From the NCBI GenBank assembly GCA_040954595.2, contig CM082587.2, positions 7,068,001 through 7,132,000 of the forward strand: DNA of 64,000 bases, read 5' to 3'. Shown piece after piece: positions 1 to 14,434 of this stretch. The notes under the pieces were generated by a model. It had not been told where the DNA came from and did no database searches. It saw only the letters and a program-made list of their open reading frames with translations. This DNA is from Balanoglossus misakiensis. Taxonomy: Eukaryota; Hemichordata. How positions within the stretch are numbered: the stretch's first letter is position 1; each line of letters begins with the position of its first letter. Position numbers and translations under genes: made by a program.

Positions 1-592
1 TTGATATATATATAGCATATTCACTATGTGTCATCTGCCACCTCAATTAAGTTACTCAAAAGTATTAGTGAATTAACAATGGCTATGCATTGACAAAATG
101 TATCTGGGTTGTTCAGAACTACAAAAGTCACCGTACTATCATGATTAAATCTCGCACACAATGGCATGTCAACTATCAGAATGTTGCATTAGGAAAATTT
201 GACCTAAAAAAGACACAGCGCAGTGTCAGCATATCTGCATGCATGAAACCATTCACTAAAAATATGATGGCTCATTTGGGTGAACATATAAGCTTATAAT
301 AGCCTTATGGTCTATTGCAATTACTGGACTTTCTTTACACATACCAGTACATTTATTGTATATAATTATCAGGTTATATCCAGAGTAAAATTCTATATAT
401 GCATAGCTCCAGTTACAATATGGCATTAATATCATTTCATACCGATCAATTTCTACGGTATTCGCATCCCTTCACTGACAATGTTTCATATATTGCAAAT
501 GGTTTTACTTGTGCCCTACACTGCATAATACTAATCTGATAGAAACGTGACCTTTCACCCCTGCTCATTAGTTGCCAATCAAAGCACTCCTT

Positions 593-837
593 TCACGGCA
601 TCCAAAATTGAAACATTACAGTTGACAAGTTCACAGCTTTTCCTTTCATTTGTGGCACGCTCTGACCGCAACATGTCGGCAAACACAAACTTGACAGCAT
701 GAGTGGCTGAAACTGTGCCAGAAAGTTGATGAGGTGAAACGAGCTCACGGTGTAGAGGTTAATGGTGTGTGAATAATACATGACCTTCTGGGGGTTCGCA
801 GAATCGTCATGGAAACACCTATACAGTAAATTCACTT
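593..837 (-). CDS. possible exon, product not recognised
   Basis: A minus-strand open frame of about 80 codons ends in TGA at 593. It follows an AG that could be an acceptor (TTTACTGTATAG) near 838. The peptide, which includes CFHDDSANPQK and later SSFHLINFLAQFQP, looks less random than most AT-rich frames here, but I match it to no family. If real it could be a late exon of a gene leaving the window on the left, possibly the one whose first exon is proposed at 1628-1678. The polypyrimidine tract is poor, so a chance open frame is the more likely explanation. Confidence 0.14.
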
Positions 838-1627
838 CAGATAGATCAACATTTTTTTCTCCCAATTCTTAATTTTCAAGAGATACATGGATATATTAAT
901 TGCGAGCTTCTTAATTTTTCATCAGGAGATTTAATGACTCCGGTTGAAAATTGCATATATCTATTTTTAAATACATACCTCTCTTTGTGTAATTGTAATA
1001 AAATATCCATTTATGTGTACACTATGCATTGTTGTCAACTAATGAATCAATCACTAATTGGTTACACACGTAGACAGTAATAGCTTTCAGAATGCACTTA
1101 ATTTCAGTGTCTGAAAGCACATTTAGATTTTAAAATCTGTGATAATAATATTTTTCAGAATATTTGTCCAATTATAGGTCTTCCCTCCCTACAAAGAAAT
1201 TTGAGCATCTCAGATACATCTACATTTGTATATCACATTTCAAGTCTCAGTCTCTTTCCAGAAAAATTTCCAATGGGGATCCTTTTGTGAGAACATATTA
1301 CCACCTGCAACCATGTATGAATGCAAGGAAACATGATCATTTCAGTTTTTGTATTGTCTGAGACAAACATGCAGTATATTGGCTTCATGCACATAGTTTC
1401 AACTATCACACCCAGTTAAAAATTACTGTTGGAAGCTAGGGGCTTTATAGTAACCTCAAGCCTTCAATTGTGGATCCTTTTAAAGCGCGTATCTCGTCTC
1501 ACGCACATGCGCGTAACTTCCCAACAAATTTTAGGTTCAATGCATTCAAATAGTGGACTGCCTTCGCTTCCTTCCATATTTCATGCGCACCGTATAAGTA
1601 GATTCTGGTTTTGTCCCTCCTTTTCAC

Positions 1628-1678
1628 CCAAGCTAGTGTCTTTTCCTGATCTCCGACACAGATTATGGTCGCCGCCAT
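1628..1678 (-). CDS. possible first coding exon (MAATIICVGDQEKTLAW)
   Basis: On the minus strand an ATG sits in AAGATGGCGGCGACC, a context typical of animal start codons and also a YY1-like motif. It opens 17 codons, MAATIICVGDQEKTLAW, ending at a plausible donor (TTGG|GTGAAA). The frame continues for 42 more codons if the donor is not used. The local sequence has more CpG than its surroundings. I do not recognise the protein. The next exon would lie left of 1628, and no convincing partner with matching phase was found inside the window. Confidence 0.22.
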
Positions 1679-4085
1679 CTTCTCTGTTGTTAGGACAGAA
1701 CACTGCAATATATGGGATTGACTGTTCACAAAATGTCTGTAACCAGCGGCTGCAGCTGGAACATGCGTGTGAGACGAGCTACGTGCTTCAATTGTTTAAT
1801 TATGAGGATTCTGTCCCCAGCTTTCTCTCAATGACACCCAGTGAAGTTATGAACACATGTACATTTTGTGACATGTCGGCAAAGCAAACAAGCATCCGAT
1901 CGATGGAGCATAAAATTTGCCAATACAGACATGTACATGTATCATTGAACAAATTCTGTATGCTGAGTTCGTTTATGGAGCTAACAAACACCACAGCCGG
2001 TCAATTAAATGCCTGAATTCAGATAGCCTTCTGAGTGGTTGGGATAACCGAAGTCACTGGGCATGTGAAATATTGTGGAATAATTCAAGTTGCAAGAATT
2101 CATCTGATACAAACAGTTGTGGATGTCATTGTTAGCTTCATTTGGGAATTCATACTGCATACATGTTCCTATCATCAGGGATCAAGGTACATGTACGTCA
2201 CAAGCTAAGCATGTCTAGTACCTTTGTTATGCCAGCTAAGCTTCTTATAGTATACTCTTATGTTTATAGACAGGACAGTTAGAAGAAAAGCCTTCAGTTC
2301 TCAGAATGTGAAAAATATACAAACCATGGCTCGTACATTACACTGTTGTAAATTACATTCAGGCACAGAAAACAGGCTGAGAATCAAATTCTCTACCATA
2401 CAAGATATTTTCATTACATCCTTGGTGTCACTATTAAAATAGTTGCTAAAGAGATATTGAATTGATCCCTGTGTGGTGATAAACTGTCATTGATATTACC
2501 CTATAAACCGGGAGATTTTGTGAGGACAACAATGTGATAAAAGCGAATTAATGCATCTTGGAGAATCCATTAAATTAGCAAACCTAAAGTTTGATACAAA
2601 ATATTTGCTCAAAATACAGTTTTTTTTATTAAAAAGTCATATTGAAGATGAGAGATCTGGTAATTTTAAATTTATGTAAAAACTTATTTAATGACCTTTT
2701 TATCACAATTTTTCTAACACACAATGAGGTAACAATCATTATCTGTAAGCTATTATCTCACATACTGCACACCAATAATAGATTGCATAGACATAACAGA
2801 TAGTGTTAGATAAACAATATTACTTTTCCCCACAATCCAATTTAATATTTAGAACTCGCCATTTGTTTAATACTACACGTACATGTACCGTACATCATTT
2901 GGCAATTACACTGTACGCTCTTCAATCACAATCCTTCAATTTTAATGAGGAGGTGACAGTTACCATGGGAATGTCATGTTTTAATATTTGGTATGACAAA
3001 TGAACTGTGGGCAAGCTGCTTGTCATCTACATAGCGTGACACTAAATGCTTTGACAATTCAACTTTTCTCTGCCTGTTTGTCAATATATGCCACAACTTC
3101 GTATTTTGTTTCTGTGCAATTTTATTCAACCTTGCATTTATCTGAAATTCATGAAAAATTTAGTTTGAAGATACAGTATTCGAGTTTTTTCTGGTTTTCC
3201 ACCTATCAAATGACACATTGAGTATTATGAGTTCTGGTAAATGAAAAATTATACCAACTCAATGATGGGAGGCATATAATAATAGGATTACACACAAAAT
3301 TCACCCATCACTGATGTTTGGGCTTGGGCTCCATACGAGTAATAGAATATTAATCTCACACCCCCAAGGACTGGCATTAAATTTCTTACATGAGTTGGGG
3401 GATATGCAATAAATGTCTCAAAGGAGCTACTGGCGAGTGTTAGACAAAAATCCCCAACTTGTGCGAGAAATCTTATCCCATTTCCTGGGGTGCCTGATAT
3501 TTCTCACATGACAACAAATTCGTCGAATTCGCATTAGAAAAATTGAATAATTGATTGTGTAACAGTCGCCTGGCGCATTGTAGTTTCTGACCATTTATTA
3601 TGCATCAAGCCATTGGATGAAACTGCTCACACGTTAATAATAAAACATTTATCATCCAATCGGTGCTCGTGTCATATCACTTTCTTAGCTGTGAGAGTGT
3701 GGGATCGATTTATCCCACACTATCGATCACACACTCCCAGTGGCCAGGAGTGTGGGAATTAGGTATTGGACTCATTTACATACAGAGAGCCCTAATCTGT
3801 ATGTGGCCATATTTTGTGAACATTAACTCTATACTAGGACTTTCTACTTTACTAATTACCATTATAAACTAGTGTCATCTCTTAATTGCTATCTAAGTAA
3901 AACATGGCTTTAAATAGACTTTTTATATTACTCAATTTCAATTAAATACCTGTCATTCAATCTCTTGTCATATTAATAATTTAGTTTCAAGTAATCTTTG
4001 TACGAAAATGTAATTATCTAGAGTGCCCACAACTTGGCAGCCAATCAGATATATTGCAGTATAGTGAGTTTAATTGTTGTAAATC

Positions 4086-4105
4086 AATCTGATTAAAATC
4101 AGATT
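4086..4105. repeat. AATCTGATT palindrome, copy 1
   Basis: Two inverted 9-bp arms (AATCTGATT / AATCAGATT) separated by AA. The same sequence forms the terminal part of the hairpin element at 28,652-28,763, and a diverged copy lies near 12,899-12,918. It is probably the relic of a short inverted-repeat transposon family. Confidence 0.55.
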
Positions 4106-7100
4106 GGTTGTAAATGGACATTAGCAGGTTTCAGAACAGAAAAGCTGAAATATAATCTCAGAGTGTAAAAATATATTTAGCAATATATTTGTTTTATGGT
4201 GCAGTTTTAGTCAGAATTTATCAACTGTCAATAGTCTAAAAACAGCTACTCCCTATGCTGTTTACTTTTTAAATTGTGGTTTTCATATTTCCTGGGCTTT
4301 TTTCCTTCTCATTGTTAATAACTTCAGCTGATATGAATGTTTCCTAAACTGGTAGGATGGAAAAACGTTTAGAATATAAAATCAGAGCAAGCAGCACCAT
4401 TTCCAGCCACGATTCTAGTATTATTACCTACCCTTTGTAGAAAATCAAAGTTTCCAAGCACTTGACAGTTATGACATTCAAGTGACCTTGACCTCAAATG
4501 AACTTCACACAGCAAAATTTTTAGATTAGCAGATGGCAGGAAGTTTCAAATTGAAGCATGTTAATTAATTCATGTGAAATTAATTTGGCATTCACGGCAG
4601 CATTGAGATGCGACTTTCTCGGTCTCGGGTTCACTGAATTTTGAAATCGTCAAAATGATATCATCATGATATATTTTGATTTATTCCATTACAAAAAACA
4701 TCCATGACATCAAATTAGCAACTATGAGTGTTCCTTATTACTATGCAAATTGCACATTGTCACTGGTCTTGTACTGAAATATCATGGTTTGCACGAATCA
4801 TGCACTAAGTTATTAAATATGGATAAAAAAAAATCTGTAAAAACACAAGACCACGCTTACAATCGCCGACTGTATTTTTTTAGGTCAAGATCTCTAAATG
4901 ACTGCACCTGTATTATAGGTTTTGAATTGAACATCTAATGGCTATAATGGGGATACCCCTCAGGCCCTCCCCAACCACCCCCTTCCCCATGGGAATTCTC
5001 AGTGATGCAATGAATTCCTTTGAGCGTATTCTCTGGCCCAGGCAAGAAATCTATATGAATAACGATACACTGCTGACTCAAAAAGAATTTGTGCTATCGA
5101 CCATAATGAGTCGGTAGGGAAATCTAAAATGTTTGCGTGAAAGAGATATGTCCACTATAAATCTACCAATGGACTGTCTCCATGGATGCCGATCGTATCT
5201 TATTTGTGGTTTCAGTTTTTATCGAAGACGAGAGTGAACCGCAGACTCGCGAAATGGAACCACCATGATGTACGTGATTACGACAAACACAAGGCACGTT
5301 GACAGCTTAAATTCCACAGTTATTATCGACTTTCATCACGCACATAAAAAATCAACTAGTATTTTTTTTGCAACACCTCCACAACGACAATTTGCATCTG
5401 CTGATTTCTCTGTGTCTTGAAAATCCACAGTCACGCCAAGAAAATGTACGCTCTGCATAACGTCAAATCCTCATGATCGACCGTATCCCCTTTTCTGCAT
5501 AAATTGGATTCGCCTTTCTATTGAGCCACTGTGCAGCAAAGTGACAAAAGCAAATTCTATTTATAGAGCATCTTATTTTACTGCCTAACGAACCTACATC
5601 ACAGCAACTCTGGATTACCATGGTAACACTAATCCAATTATGCTCAAAGAAAATCCAATGATAGTTATGTAATTTCTCTTAACTACATCTGTTTTATCGA
5701 TGTTTATTTTGTTAAGGCTGTATCAGGTAACGTGTACCTGAGCAAATTCCTCAACCTTTTCACTTCCCTGTGATCATATAACATGTAACTATGTGAAATT
5801 TGATACATGTTCATCTTTCAGTCAAATTTAGGCTTCCTCTGTGTATAATATTCATTGATACAAGACCGTGCGGGTGAATTTATTAAAGGTACATTATGAG
5901 GTCCACGCAGGTATTTCATTCTGCCATAATTTCCAAAAACATCCAATGAAAGAAGATTAAAATTCATAAAGGGAGCTTTCCATTAGTATATAGTTCTTTG
6001 TGGTAATCAATTCATTTGACTGATAAATTTGCAATTTAAACCAAGTTGTCTCGAACCACACCTTAAACCGGTTACCTGTGTGTACTTTGCCACCTATAAA
6101 TGCACACTAATAACATTTCAGCAAATGACATAATATCACTTGTCGGTTATTCGTCCCTGGCCATACATCTCAAAACCATGAAAAATAACCTAAACCACTT
6201 AAAAATGATTTTGCATGAATACACATGCATAGAAGCCAACCCCCGCTGGTTTAAATCAGTTCTGCGTATAACTTGATTTAAAAACAAAATTGAAGCCGTA
6301 GAAATAAATTTCCCTGACCGATGATTTCTGCCCTGACGCCATTTCTTGATAACCATATTGTCAACTTTCATCTTATCAAAACGGAACTGCAAGGCACATG
6401 TTGTATTTGCCGTTGTCATATTTACTGTATGACCTAGACAACGTAAAAGAACTTATCACAGCAATCCATGTGTCATTTCCCCTGTGGAATAGTGTGCCTG
6501 AAAAGACAACAATGGAGACAGTCGATATTCATTTTAAAAGATGAACATTTTAAATTTTCATATTGCTGTACATGTATGTACACTTTTGTTACACATCAGT
6601 TTTTTCTACTTTCAAGAAATTTTTGATAGCCATTCAAAATAATTTAATTCACTTTTAGTGTCGTACGCTTTTGGTTTTCCTTATAAAGATCTCTTACTTA
6701 TCAATAGAACAGGTGGACATCTTGAGCATAGTGCAAAAGTTACAGATGACATTGTGAGGTACAAACTGTAATATGATATTTTAATACAACATTTAAATTT
6801 CACATTTTACTGGTTGTAGCTTTTGCAGGTTGTATTTTATCCCACAATATTAACGTTTAAATCCATGACAGTCACTCTAAAATAATCGCAAAACCCAACT
6901 GTTTTTCAAACATAATTAAAACGAAGCATACACACTATCGAGTATGTTGCTTGGCAGTATCATTCTCTGATCAATAAACTCTTCATACCATTTGGTTTTT
7001 TTTTTTTAAATCGTTTACTGAAGTGTTCAAATGGCAATTGCATGTACTTTCACAGCAAGATTGTCAATTGAGCAAACAAGAACTGTGTCGTTTAAACTCT

Positions 7101-7960
7101 AATTTCAATCACAGCAATTTGTAGAAAGGTTTTACAACCTCATTCAAACAGCCATTCACGGCTCTATCTAGTATTCATGGAATGATGTCGTATGTTGGAT
7201 CTCAAACGGTAGAAATCAGAAACGAGGCCTGATTGAATTTTTTACATTATTAAATTCGCCAGTGATGAGTTGCGCGGATTTATGGAGCAAAATGCCATGT
7301 GCAGCTTAGCCTCCTACTTGTAATTGACCAATCTGGAAGAAAAAGTGATCAATGGTTGAACGTGTTGCTGAAAAAAAAACCCACACAGCATCACGATAAT
7401 CTGAGCACTCCTACTGAAATTATCAAACACAAAACCGCCTTGCGTCACCTAGGAAACGCACCGTCAACGTGCACTCACAACACCTTTTGAGGTCGAACTC
7501 TCGATATAACCAAATACATCGAACCTCGCAACTGACAGTCAAGCGTCGGCAACGACAGGCGTTCCCGTGAAGACTTCAAATCTACTTCTGAGATTGGTAA
7601 TTGCTGATTGCTCGCTGAGGAGGTATTGACTTGCCTCTAATTGCAGTGCGTGATTGGACTATGTATATCAAACATCATGATGCTACGCATTCCAATGTGT
7701 ACCAAGATATGTTATCTTGTTCTTCCTGATAGAAATTTCTAATCATTTTGATCGGCATTGTCGAGAAGACCTGCAAGAGCAGATGACTTCCATCAATAAT
7801 TTCATTTTTATCCAGTTCAGTCAAATGAGAAAATCATACCCACCAGAACATATTGCCAAATGAATGCAATTACTGGTATGAGCTTTTTTCAATTCTGATT
7901 AATATATTTTTTCCTATTCTAGACTAACACTAGAGTGACCTTACATACATAATAAACATT

Positions 7961-8016
7961 TATTTTATTTTATTTTATTTTATTTTATTTTATTTTATTT
8001 TATTTTATTTTATTTT
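7961..8016. repeat. (TTTTA)n microsatellite
   Basis: About eleven uninterrupted pentanucleotide units of TTTTA/ATTTT, with no coding frame nearby. Confidence 0.95.
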
Positions 8017-8267
8017 AAAGCCAGTCAGACTGGTAAGGGCTTCTGGGTCTGAAATAATTTCCACTGCACTTATTATAGTTCTTACTTCATGCTAGAGGGT
8101 CAATTAATAATGATTGCATTGTGAGTAAAAAAAAAGAAAAGTTCTGTCTTTGAAGTTAGAATATTGAATTTGGTCACTGTTTTTCAGTCTGTCATTTTTC
8201 TCTGCTATAAAGTTTCAGTACATGAGTATGACTCAATATTGTTTTAGTTCTAATATACCGTATTTCT

Positions 8268-8363
8268 ATGGCAGAAATCTGCCATCTTGAAAATGAGTTG
8301 ACCATACGAGATTTTTGTCACTCACCTAGGTAGCAAAAACCTATTGAAGGTAGTGAGAATTGT
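8268..8363. repeat. dispersed repeat family A, copy 1
   Basis: A 96-bp segment starting ATGGCAGAAATCTGCCATC and containing CTCACCTAGGTAG, then CCTATTGAAGGTAGTGAGAAT. Clearly related copies in the same orientation lie at 32,684-32,781 and 46,935-47,030. I see no open frame and no obvious terminal inverted repeats. It is a short interspersed repeat of unknown class. Confidence 0.75.
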
Positions 8364-11300
8364 ATGACAAGTGTTTTGAAGTGGGCTACATATACGGGTA
8401 CCATGCCGGTAATCATCTCACACTACACCTTCCCATTCATTTCCATAACTCAGTGGCCCCGGCTCACCTGATCACCATACAAAACGATAACAAAAGCTTG
8501 CATGCATGGTCACGCATAAGCTTGCATGGTCACACATAACTTTCATGGAAATATACCTGAAGCTAATATTATTACGAGGTCTGTATAAATCATGATGAAA
8601 GAAAATGTACACGGCAGTATTATACTGCCATAAAATATGGCAAAATTGAGTAGGGAACATCATCTCATACAGTGTCATATTCCTTGTCATTACAGATGAA
8701 TACATATCAGGTGAGGAGTCATAATTTAGCAATGCTGATCGGATATATGACACTGCAACTGAAGGTCCTTCGAAATTGCTGTTGTAAAGAAGACTCAAAT
8801 TGATATAGACTGAGGATTTCATTTATTGTCATATAAGTTATCATACTTGTATGTACATAATTGCAGAACACTAAGATCTCAGTTATGCGGCATTTTTTAA
8901 TTGATAGAAGAAGTCAGAGTGATTTAGTCTTAACTATGAAAATAAAATTGCAAATTGTTTAAGAGATGGATCTACTGTATATTTGGTTGTACAGTCTTAG
9001 AAAAATATATTCAAACAGACATTCTCCCTCATTACCAAGCTCCGTATGGAACCTTTAATTTACATTTTTGCATACTTAAAAATTGTCTTCTATATTCTTT
9101 GGTTTTCCTCCAGTAAGCCGTTTTGGGACACAGAATGGGCTATTTATAATGCCTCATTTGTGTAGTTCCATAGAAGTGGCCATTATTGAGGTTGCAACCA
9201 ATTAACCACATAATCAAAACATATTTTTCAATAAATGTTGCCAATATTTGCCCCTAGGTAAACACATTTAGGTGAGATACTAAATATCTGACTGAATAAA
9301 ATCATGAAAACATATATATGCAAATAGTGTTGTACCAAGCATGGGGCTTTAAGTTATGTATGCCAGGAAATTATACACTTGTCTAGTAGTATTAATCTCT
9401 CTATATACCCATGACATCAAGGACAATGAAATCTTTGATTTATATGATGGTATAAAATGAAGCTTACAGAAATCCAGACCATGTTAAGGTAATGAATGTA
9501 TTTTTGATAATCCTTTCATCAAAATGGCTATGTTGATTTATGCCGAGACGATATAGACTTTTGTGGCCATAGATTATTTTCTATTTCATCAAAAAGGTCA
9601 TGTGTGTACATGTCTTTCCTTGTACAGCTGTTTCTAAGCATTAGAGAAAGAGTGTGCTTAGCAAAGCCATCTATTACAACTGTACTTTCATTAAAATTGC
9701 ACAGTCAACTCTATGTATGTCACTTGATTTCCATATCTCCAATCCGCCATCTCAAAACTTGTGTGTACAACACAATGTACAGTATAAAACAAATAAATGT
9801 CATGAAAAAAAGTACTCAATAATATTACTTTTTCATGTTTTCTCAATGTTATTATATCATGCTGTGTACAAGTTTCTATTAAATTACGTAAGTTCATCTA
9901 TGTAATGCACTATTAATATGGAAATAAGACATCAAAATATCAAACATTCACAATCATTCAAAGTAAATGAATTACTAGGTTCAAGAAACACATAGAAAAA
10001 CAATTGAGTCAATATTTGTCCGAAATAGGCAATTGCGTACCTTGCTATCACGTTACACCTGTCAATGTGTCAGTCTACATACTATCACCAAGTGGTTGAT
10101 ATGAATGACAGATTTGACCATATTGATTTCTTTGTACCAATTTGTTCACAGTATTTAATGTGCTATCACAGATATTGATCACTAGGTCAGAATTTCATCA
10201 GAATTCCGTCAAATAAGTACAGGTTGTCAGACTAATACTGATGGCTTAACAGCTCAAGGTGCATGTATTTATCACATCTTTGTGACGATGACCTATTTTC
10301 ATTCCAGACAAACATATTTTTACTGTTACCCTCTGCCTACTTGGCTCAAAAATGCATGACAATTGACGTACATGCTCTTGGGTCCTACAGTTTCAAAGCA
10401 TATTTTTACACCATAAAATATACATGTATTCTGTATGTGTAAACATTTCCAATGAACCATCTTTAACTGGCTGCCTGAATCACTACACTTACACACAGCA
10501 GTGAACACTCAAAAAAAAAAACATATTGCAACCATGTATTGGGATTGAAGCGTCACAAATTTAAGTGTCATCATCGCAATATTTTATTATCAAACACATT
10601 ATATTTGTGCGTATCTGTATGTCAATTTTTTCGCCTACCTATTTGTAAAAACATGTCCACTTCTATATAGCGACAGTCTGCTGGTGTTTGTTTGATAATC
10701 ATAAATGCAACACCGCCTCAATCAAGTGGAATTTGCTGTTTTTTTCCTTTTATTCATGTCTGAAACATTCAGTTCCCAGACAATCCAATCACCCAGAACA
10801 AAATCCGGAATTACCTTTGCCCTAAATATAAGCCTTAACGACTCCCGGTACCGTGTCCATACGCAATTAAATGGATGTTTTTCAAAGAAAGTAATCACAG
10901 GCAATACCGGCTCCAGTCTCGCAATTTACACGCTCTCGTTTCGCTCTATAAATAAATACGGCGTACTACGTCTGTTTGCTGACATGAACCGAGAGTACAG
11001 TATACGCCAATGCATGCTCCATTGGTTAGAGATGATGAGGTGTTACCAAACACTCAGATGTACTGACATCACATAGTAGACTAGAAGAATTAAATGTCAG
11101 TGTTCTGCATTGCCCACACAAATGACTGCCTATATATTTTTCTGCTCATATTTGATTTCACTTCACTCTATTCTATATCAAATTTACGATTTGAATCATT
11201 TTTTCAATCGTGAATAAAGTCTCTAGAGAGGAGAGAACAAATGTGACCGAGACACAGTCTGCTTTTTCTGGAGAGAAAAAAACACTATCATTTTCTCTGA

Positions 11301-11625
11301 GTTATTTTCTCTTGGCTGTGCTTAGCAGTGTGTAAAACTTCATGAAAATGACAGTAGTAGAAGTGATGGGTTTCTAGCAATTCTCAATGTAATGAATTAT
11401 CTGAATCAAAATGATGGCTCTTCTACTCAGCATTAATATTCATAGTCGATAAATGTTAAACACTGCAGAAGATACATTTTGGATGTTTTTTTAAGGAAAA
11501 CATGATATTGAAATGTCACTGCTCAAGCACCAGCAGCCAAACATGAAAACTGTGACATCATTTTGTCTTTTTAACAAGTTCAGCTTCCCAAAGCATGTTG
11601 TGACTTTCTCCAGACATAACTGGAT

Positions 11626-11716
11626 CAACCCTTTCACTACCATGGTTTGGTCCAACTCCATTGTTTTCTAAGGTAAAGTTGGACCTCCACAAAGGGAAAC
11701 GGGTGATAGGGTTAAC
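11626..11716. repeat. CCCTTTCACC palindromic repeat family, copy 1
   Basis: Starts AACCCTTTCACTACCATGG, contains TTTGGTCCAACTCCATTG and ends GGGTGATAGGGTTAA, so the ends are inverted to each other. Relatives lie at 18,080-18,171, 40,400-40,490 and 41,604-42,376, with degenerate ones near 24,712-24,820, 45,615-45,720 and 56,000-56,060. It behaves like a short MITE family of about 90 bp. Confidence 0.7.
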
Positions 11717-13274
11717 CCTCTGGGGACTAAAACCCCTACATGTATACTAATACTGTCGTTTCTGAACCTCTGTACTGGTAGGAATGGTTTGGTAAAAATG
11801 CTCCCTGTGAGCTATAAATTGAACTGAAAAAAAACAACCAATAATGTCAAAGAAATGTTTGGTTTATCCAGGCGTGCATCAAGTATGGTCTCCAGTGGCT
11901 AGGACAGAACAAGGTTCCCATTCCACCTCACATTCAAATGCAAACAAGCTTCACTGCACACATTACTCTGTTATAAATAGGGCTTGGCAAGTCATCATAT
12001 GACATGAAAATTTTATGTTGTGTCATTAAATATTCATAAATTTACAGCCATTTATTTTCATATTGTCATTTCATGGTCATCTCATTGGAATCAAAAGACA
12101 CGGAAAACATCGATAAAAATGAAAGGAAGTCCAAGCCAATAAAATTTCATTAAACTACCGTAACGGCCTTTGTTTTGATTGTGTCTATTAATACAGTTTA
12201 ATAACTAGAACATTAGCTTGGTCAGTAAAATCAACGTTTATGCCAACCTTAAAAGCAGGAATCGGAAAACTAAATAACATGCATTTAAGTGAAATACATG
12301 TTTTTGAAAAGGAAACTGTTATTTAGCCAAGAATAATATCCCACTGGAAAGACTTGATTAAAATTGAAAGAATCAAGAATAATAATTTCAAATTTAATGT
12401 ACTTGGGTTCTGGCAGGCTGCCAAGTCAGGCAATTGGCTGGTTGATTGGTGGCTGAGCTATGGATGTCCTTTCTCTGACCTCGGGTTCAGTTTCAAGCCT
12501 GTGCCCACAGTACAAGAACCACAATCATTCCTTTGCATACATTTCTTATCATTGCAAAATTACAATCTAATTGCTGACTCAGCAGTTTTCCTTAACATGC
12601 TACTTCATTGCATCGTCGCAAACCACGGCCCTTTTACGGCAGCGATAGTGAAACGAAAGAAATCCGTAGTCTCATGAGTCTGGTGGGGCGAGAATGCTTC
12701 ATTGTTTTACGGCTGTCTGATAAAATCTGATTAAATTCTAATTTTCAGATGAAGCAAAGTCAGACGTTGATTTTAGTAAAATGCTACAATTTTATCCCTT
12801 TTTTTAAAAAAAAGTTTGTATTTTTTACTCAATTTTGGGTGAATTCATGCTACACAGATTGCATCAAGCTGTACGGATCACCAGTAAGTCTTCTTGCAAT
12901 CTGATCAAAATCAGATGTTGGGATTTACTTCCTCATTAGCTTCCAGCTAAATCATGTCCTTTACTATATTCACAATACGGGTAGTACCAGTTCTTTTCAC
13001 ATCTCCCTGGGCGGTGCGTCCTCTAAGCCCATATGACGCGCCACTGACGCAACAAACTCCGAGGTGACGCAAGATCGTTATCCGTACTATAGTGCTGACA
13101 CAAAGAAATTTCTGCCAATTCTCAAATAGACCCAAGGCTTCTAAGAATCATGTTTTTCAAAAAGAGGGAAGACTGTCAGTGTCCTTGGGGCAGCAAACTT
13201 AAAAGTGAAAGATTCAGTCTCCGTCTGATTTTAATCATATCAAGTCATCTTTGTATGTAATTATGATTATTAAT

Positions 13275-13303
13275 ATCATCATCATCATCATCATCATCAT
13301 CAT
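13275..13303. repeat. (ATC)n microsatellite
   Basis: Nine to ten tandem ATC units in non-coding sequence. Confidence 0.95.
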
Positions 13304-13849
13304 TACTTCTCCTTAAAGTACAAACAATAAATATACTGAATAAATGTCCTAACAAAAACAAAACCTTACTCAGTAATGGATGAACCATTTGATATCTGGG
13401 GGAGGGGTTGGAAGATTTTTGATGGTCTCCTTGCAGTGCATGTTTACCAGCTTCATTGATATATTGACAGCTTATCTTTAAAAAATTTGCTTTTTGAAAA
13501 AACAAGACAGAAAAGCAACATTCTTGCAGACCTTTTATAATTACTCTCATATATAACGCATATGCCCAAAAAAGAATCTTGAAATCATTAACAAGTTGAA
13601 ACCCAATGGCATCTACTTACAATAATATTTGGAATGGACATAGATAATATATGAGGAAAATAATCATTTCGTCAGAAATGTTGCTCATGGTCCAAATTCT
13701 GCCCCCCCCCCCCCCCCCTCTCAATATAAAATGGTACCTTACTCAATTTTACAAACTACCTGTACATTTGAATTTTGTTTTGCTTTGAATGATGTGCAGT
13801 CATTCATGAAACTTGTTGACAGGCTTCAAGCTCAGCTGAGTCGCCACAC

Positions 13850-13924
13850 GTTGTTGCAGTATCATATCTAGCTTGTCTTGTTGTCCTGCACGTACAGTAC
13901 TGCACAGTAGCTGGTAGCCCTTGT
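13850..13924 (-). CDS. possible second exon with ankyrin-like helix pair
   Basis: Read after the donor at 14,435, the phase is correct (G|AC). The minus strand gives DKGYQLLCSTVRAGQQDK then LDMILQQ, following an AG acceptor with a C/T-rich tract (CTGTCTGTTCTTGAAATAG). The pattern resembles the helix-turn-helix of an ankyrin repeat (AVRAG-x-x-D-K-L-x-x-ILQQ). The donor chosen (CAAC|GTGTGG) is weak, and without it the frame stops at 13,801. No further ankyrin exon was found to the left. This is inference from a short peptide. Confidence 0.2.
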
Positions 13925-14434
13925 CTATTTCAAGAACAGACAGACAGACGCGCGCGCGGCGCATAGCCAATCCAAGCAAACGCGCATGCACCCATGTACA
14001 TTTCATGTACATTTCATGCAAGGGACGCGTACGCGCGCGTTCGGGAGGACCCAGCTTTCTACTAGCATGTTGTCCAGGGCTGAGATCCTGCATCTTTTAT
14101 ATAATGCGCCCCTTTCTCGGGTGAGCGGCCAGTCTGGCCAAAATATGTGGAATGAGCGAAATGCGGCCCCAGCGCGGCCTTCATCCGAGCGGACATTACG
14201 GCTTGCAACCAACCTCCGCATCATCGATCAGATCCGCATCATTCCGTTGATGTTTCCGCTCAGACACTTCATGGCAACGGTGTTTTTAATCGACAGATCA
14301 CGCTATGATGTTTCAAAGGATACGTACATCTATTTGCGATCAAAATATTCCCGTGCGCATGAACATATAATATTTAGCAAACGTCCTCTCAATGCAAAAC
14401 AGTAAACCAGTAAACCGTCGCATCATCTCCTTAC

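Larger units (their letters stand above)
1739..13840. other. 12-kb stretch with no gene I can support
   Basis: AT-rich sequence with only short open frames that look random in composition. It holds a (TTTTA)n microsatellite, one copy of a dispersed repeat, a CCCTTTCAC-family repeat and a small palindrome, each listed separately. Two CpG-richer islands, about 7430-7620 and 10,780-11,000, might be regulatory. The second contains TATAAATA near 10,949. It may be intron of, or intergenic to, the minus-strand candidate starting at 14,534. I found no tRNA or rRNA gene. Confidence 0.5.

Noticed and set aside
1429-2016. 195-codon plus-strand open frame
   Set aside because: No domain or compositional sign of coding. 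The minus-strand frame overlapping it has a better start context, and the plus-strand peptide looks random.
8472-8822. 116-codon minus-strand frame
   Set aside because: Composition is typical of AT-rich random sequence, with no motifs and no splice context.
10705-11076. 123-codon plus-strand frame with a signal-like start
   Set aside because: The hydrophobic start is weak, no domain is seen, and the segment looks more like a CpG-richer regulatory patch. A secreted peptide is possible but unsupported.
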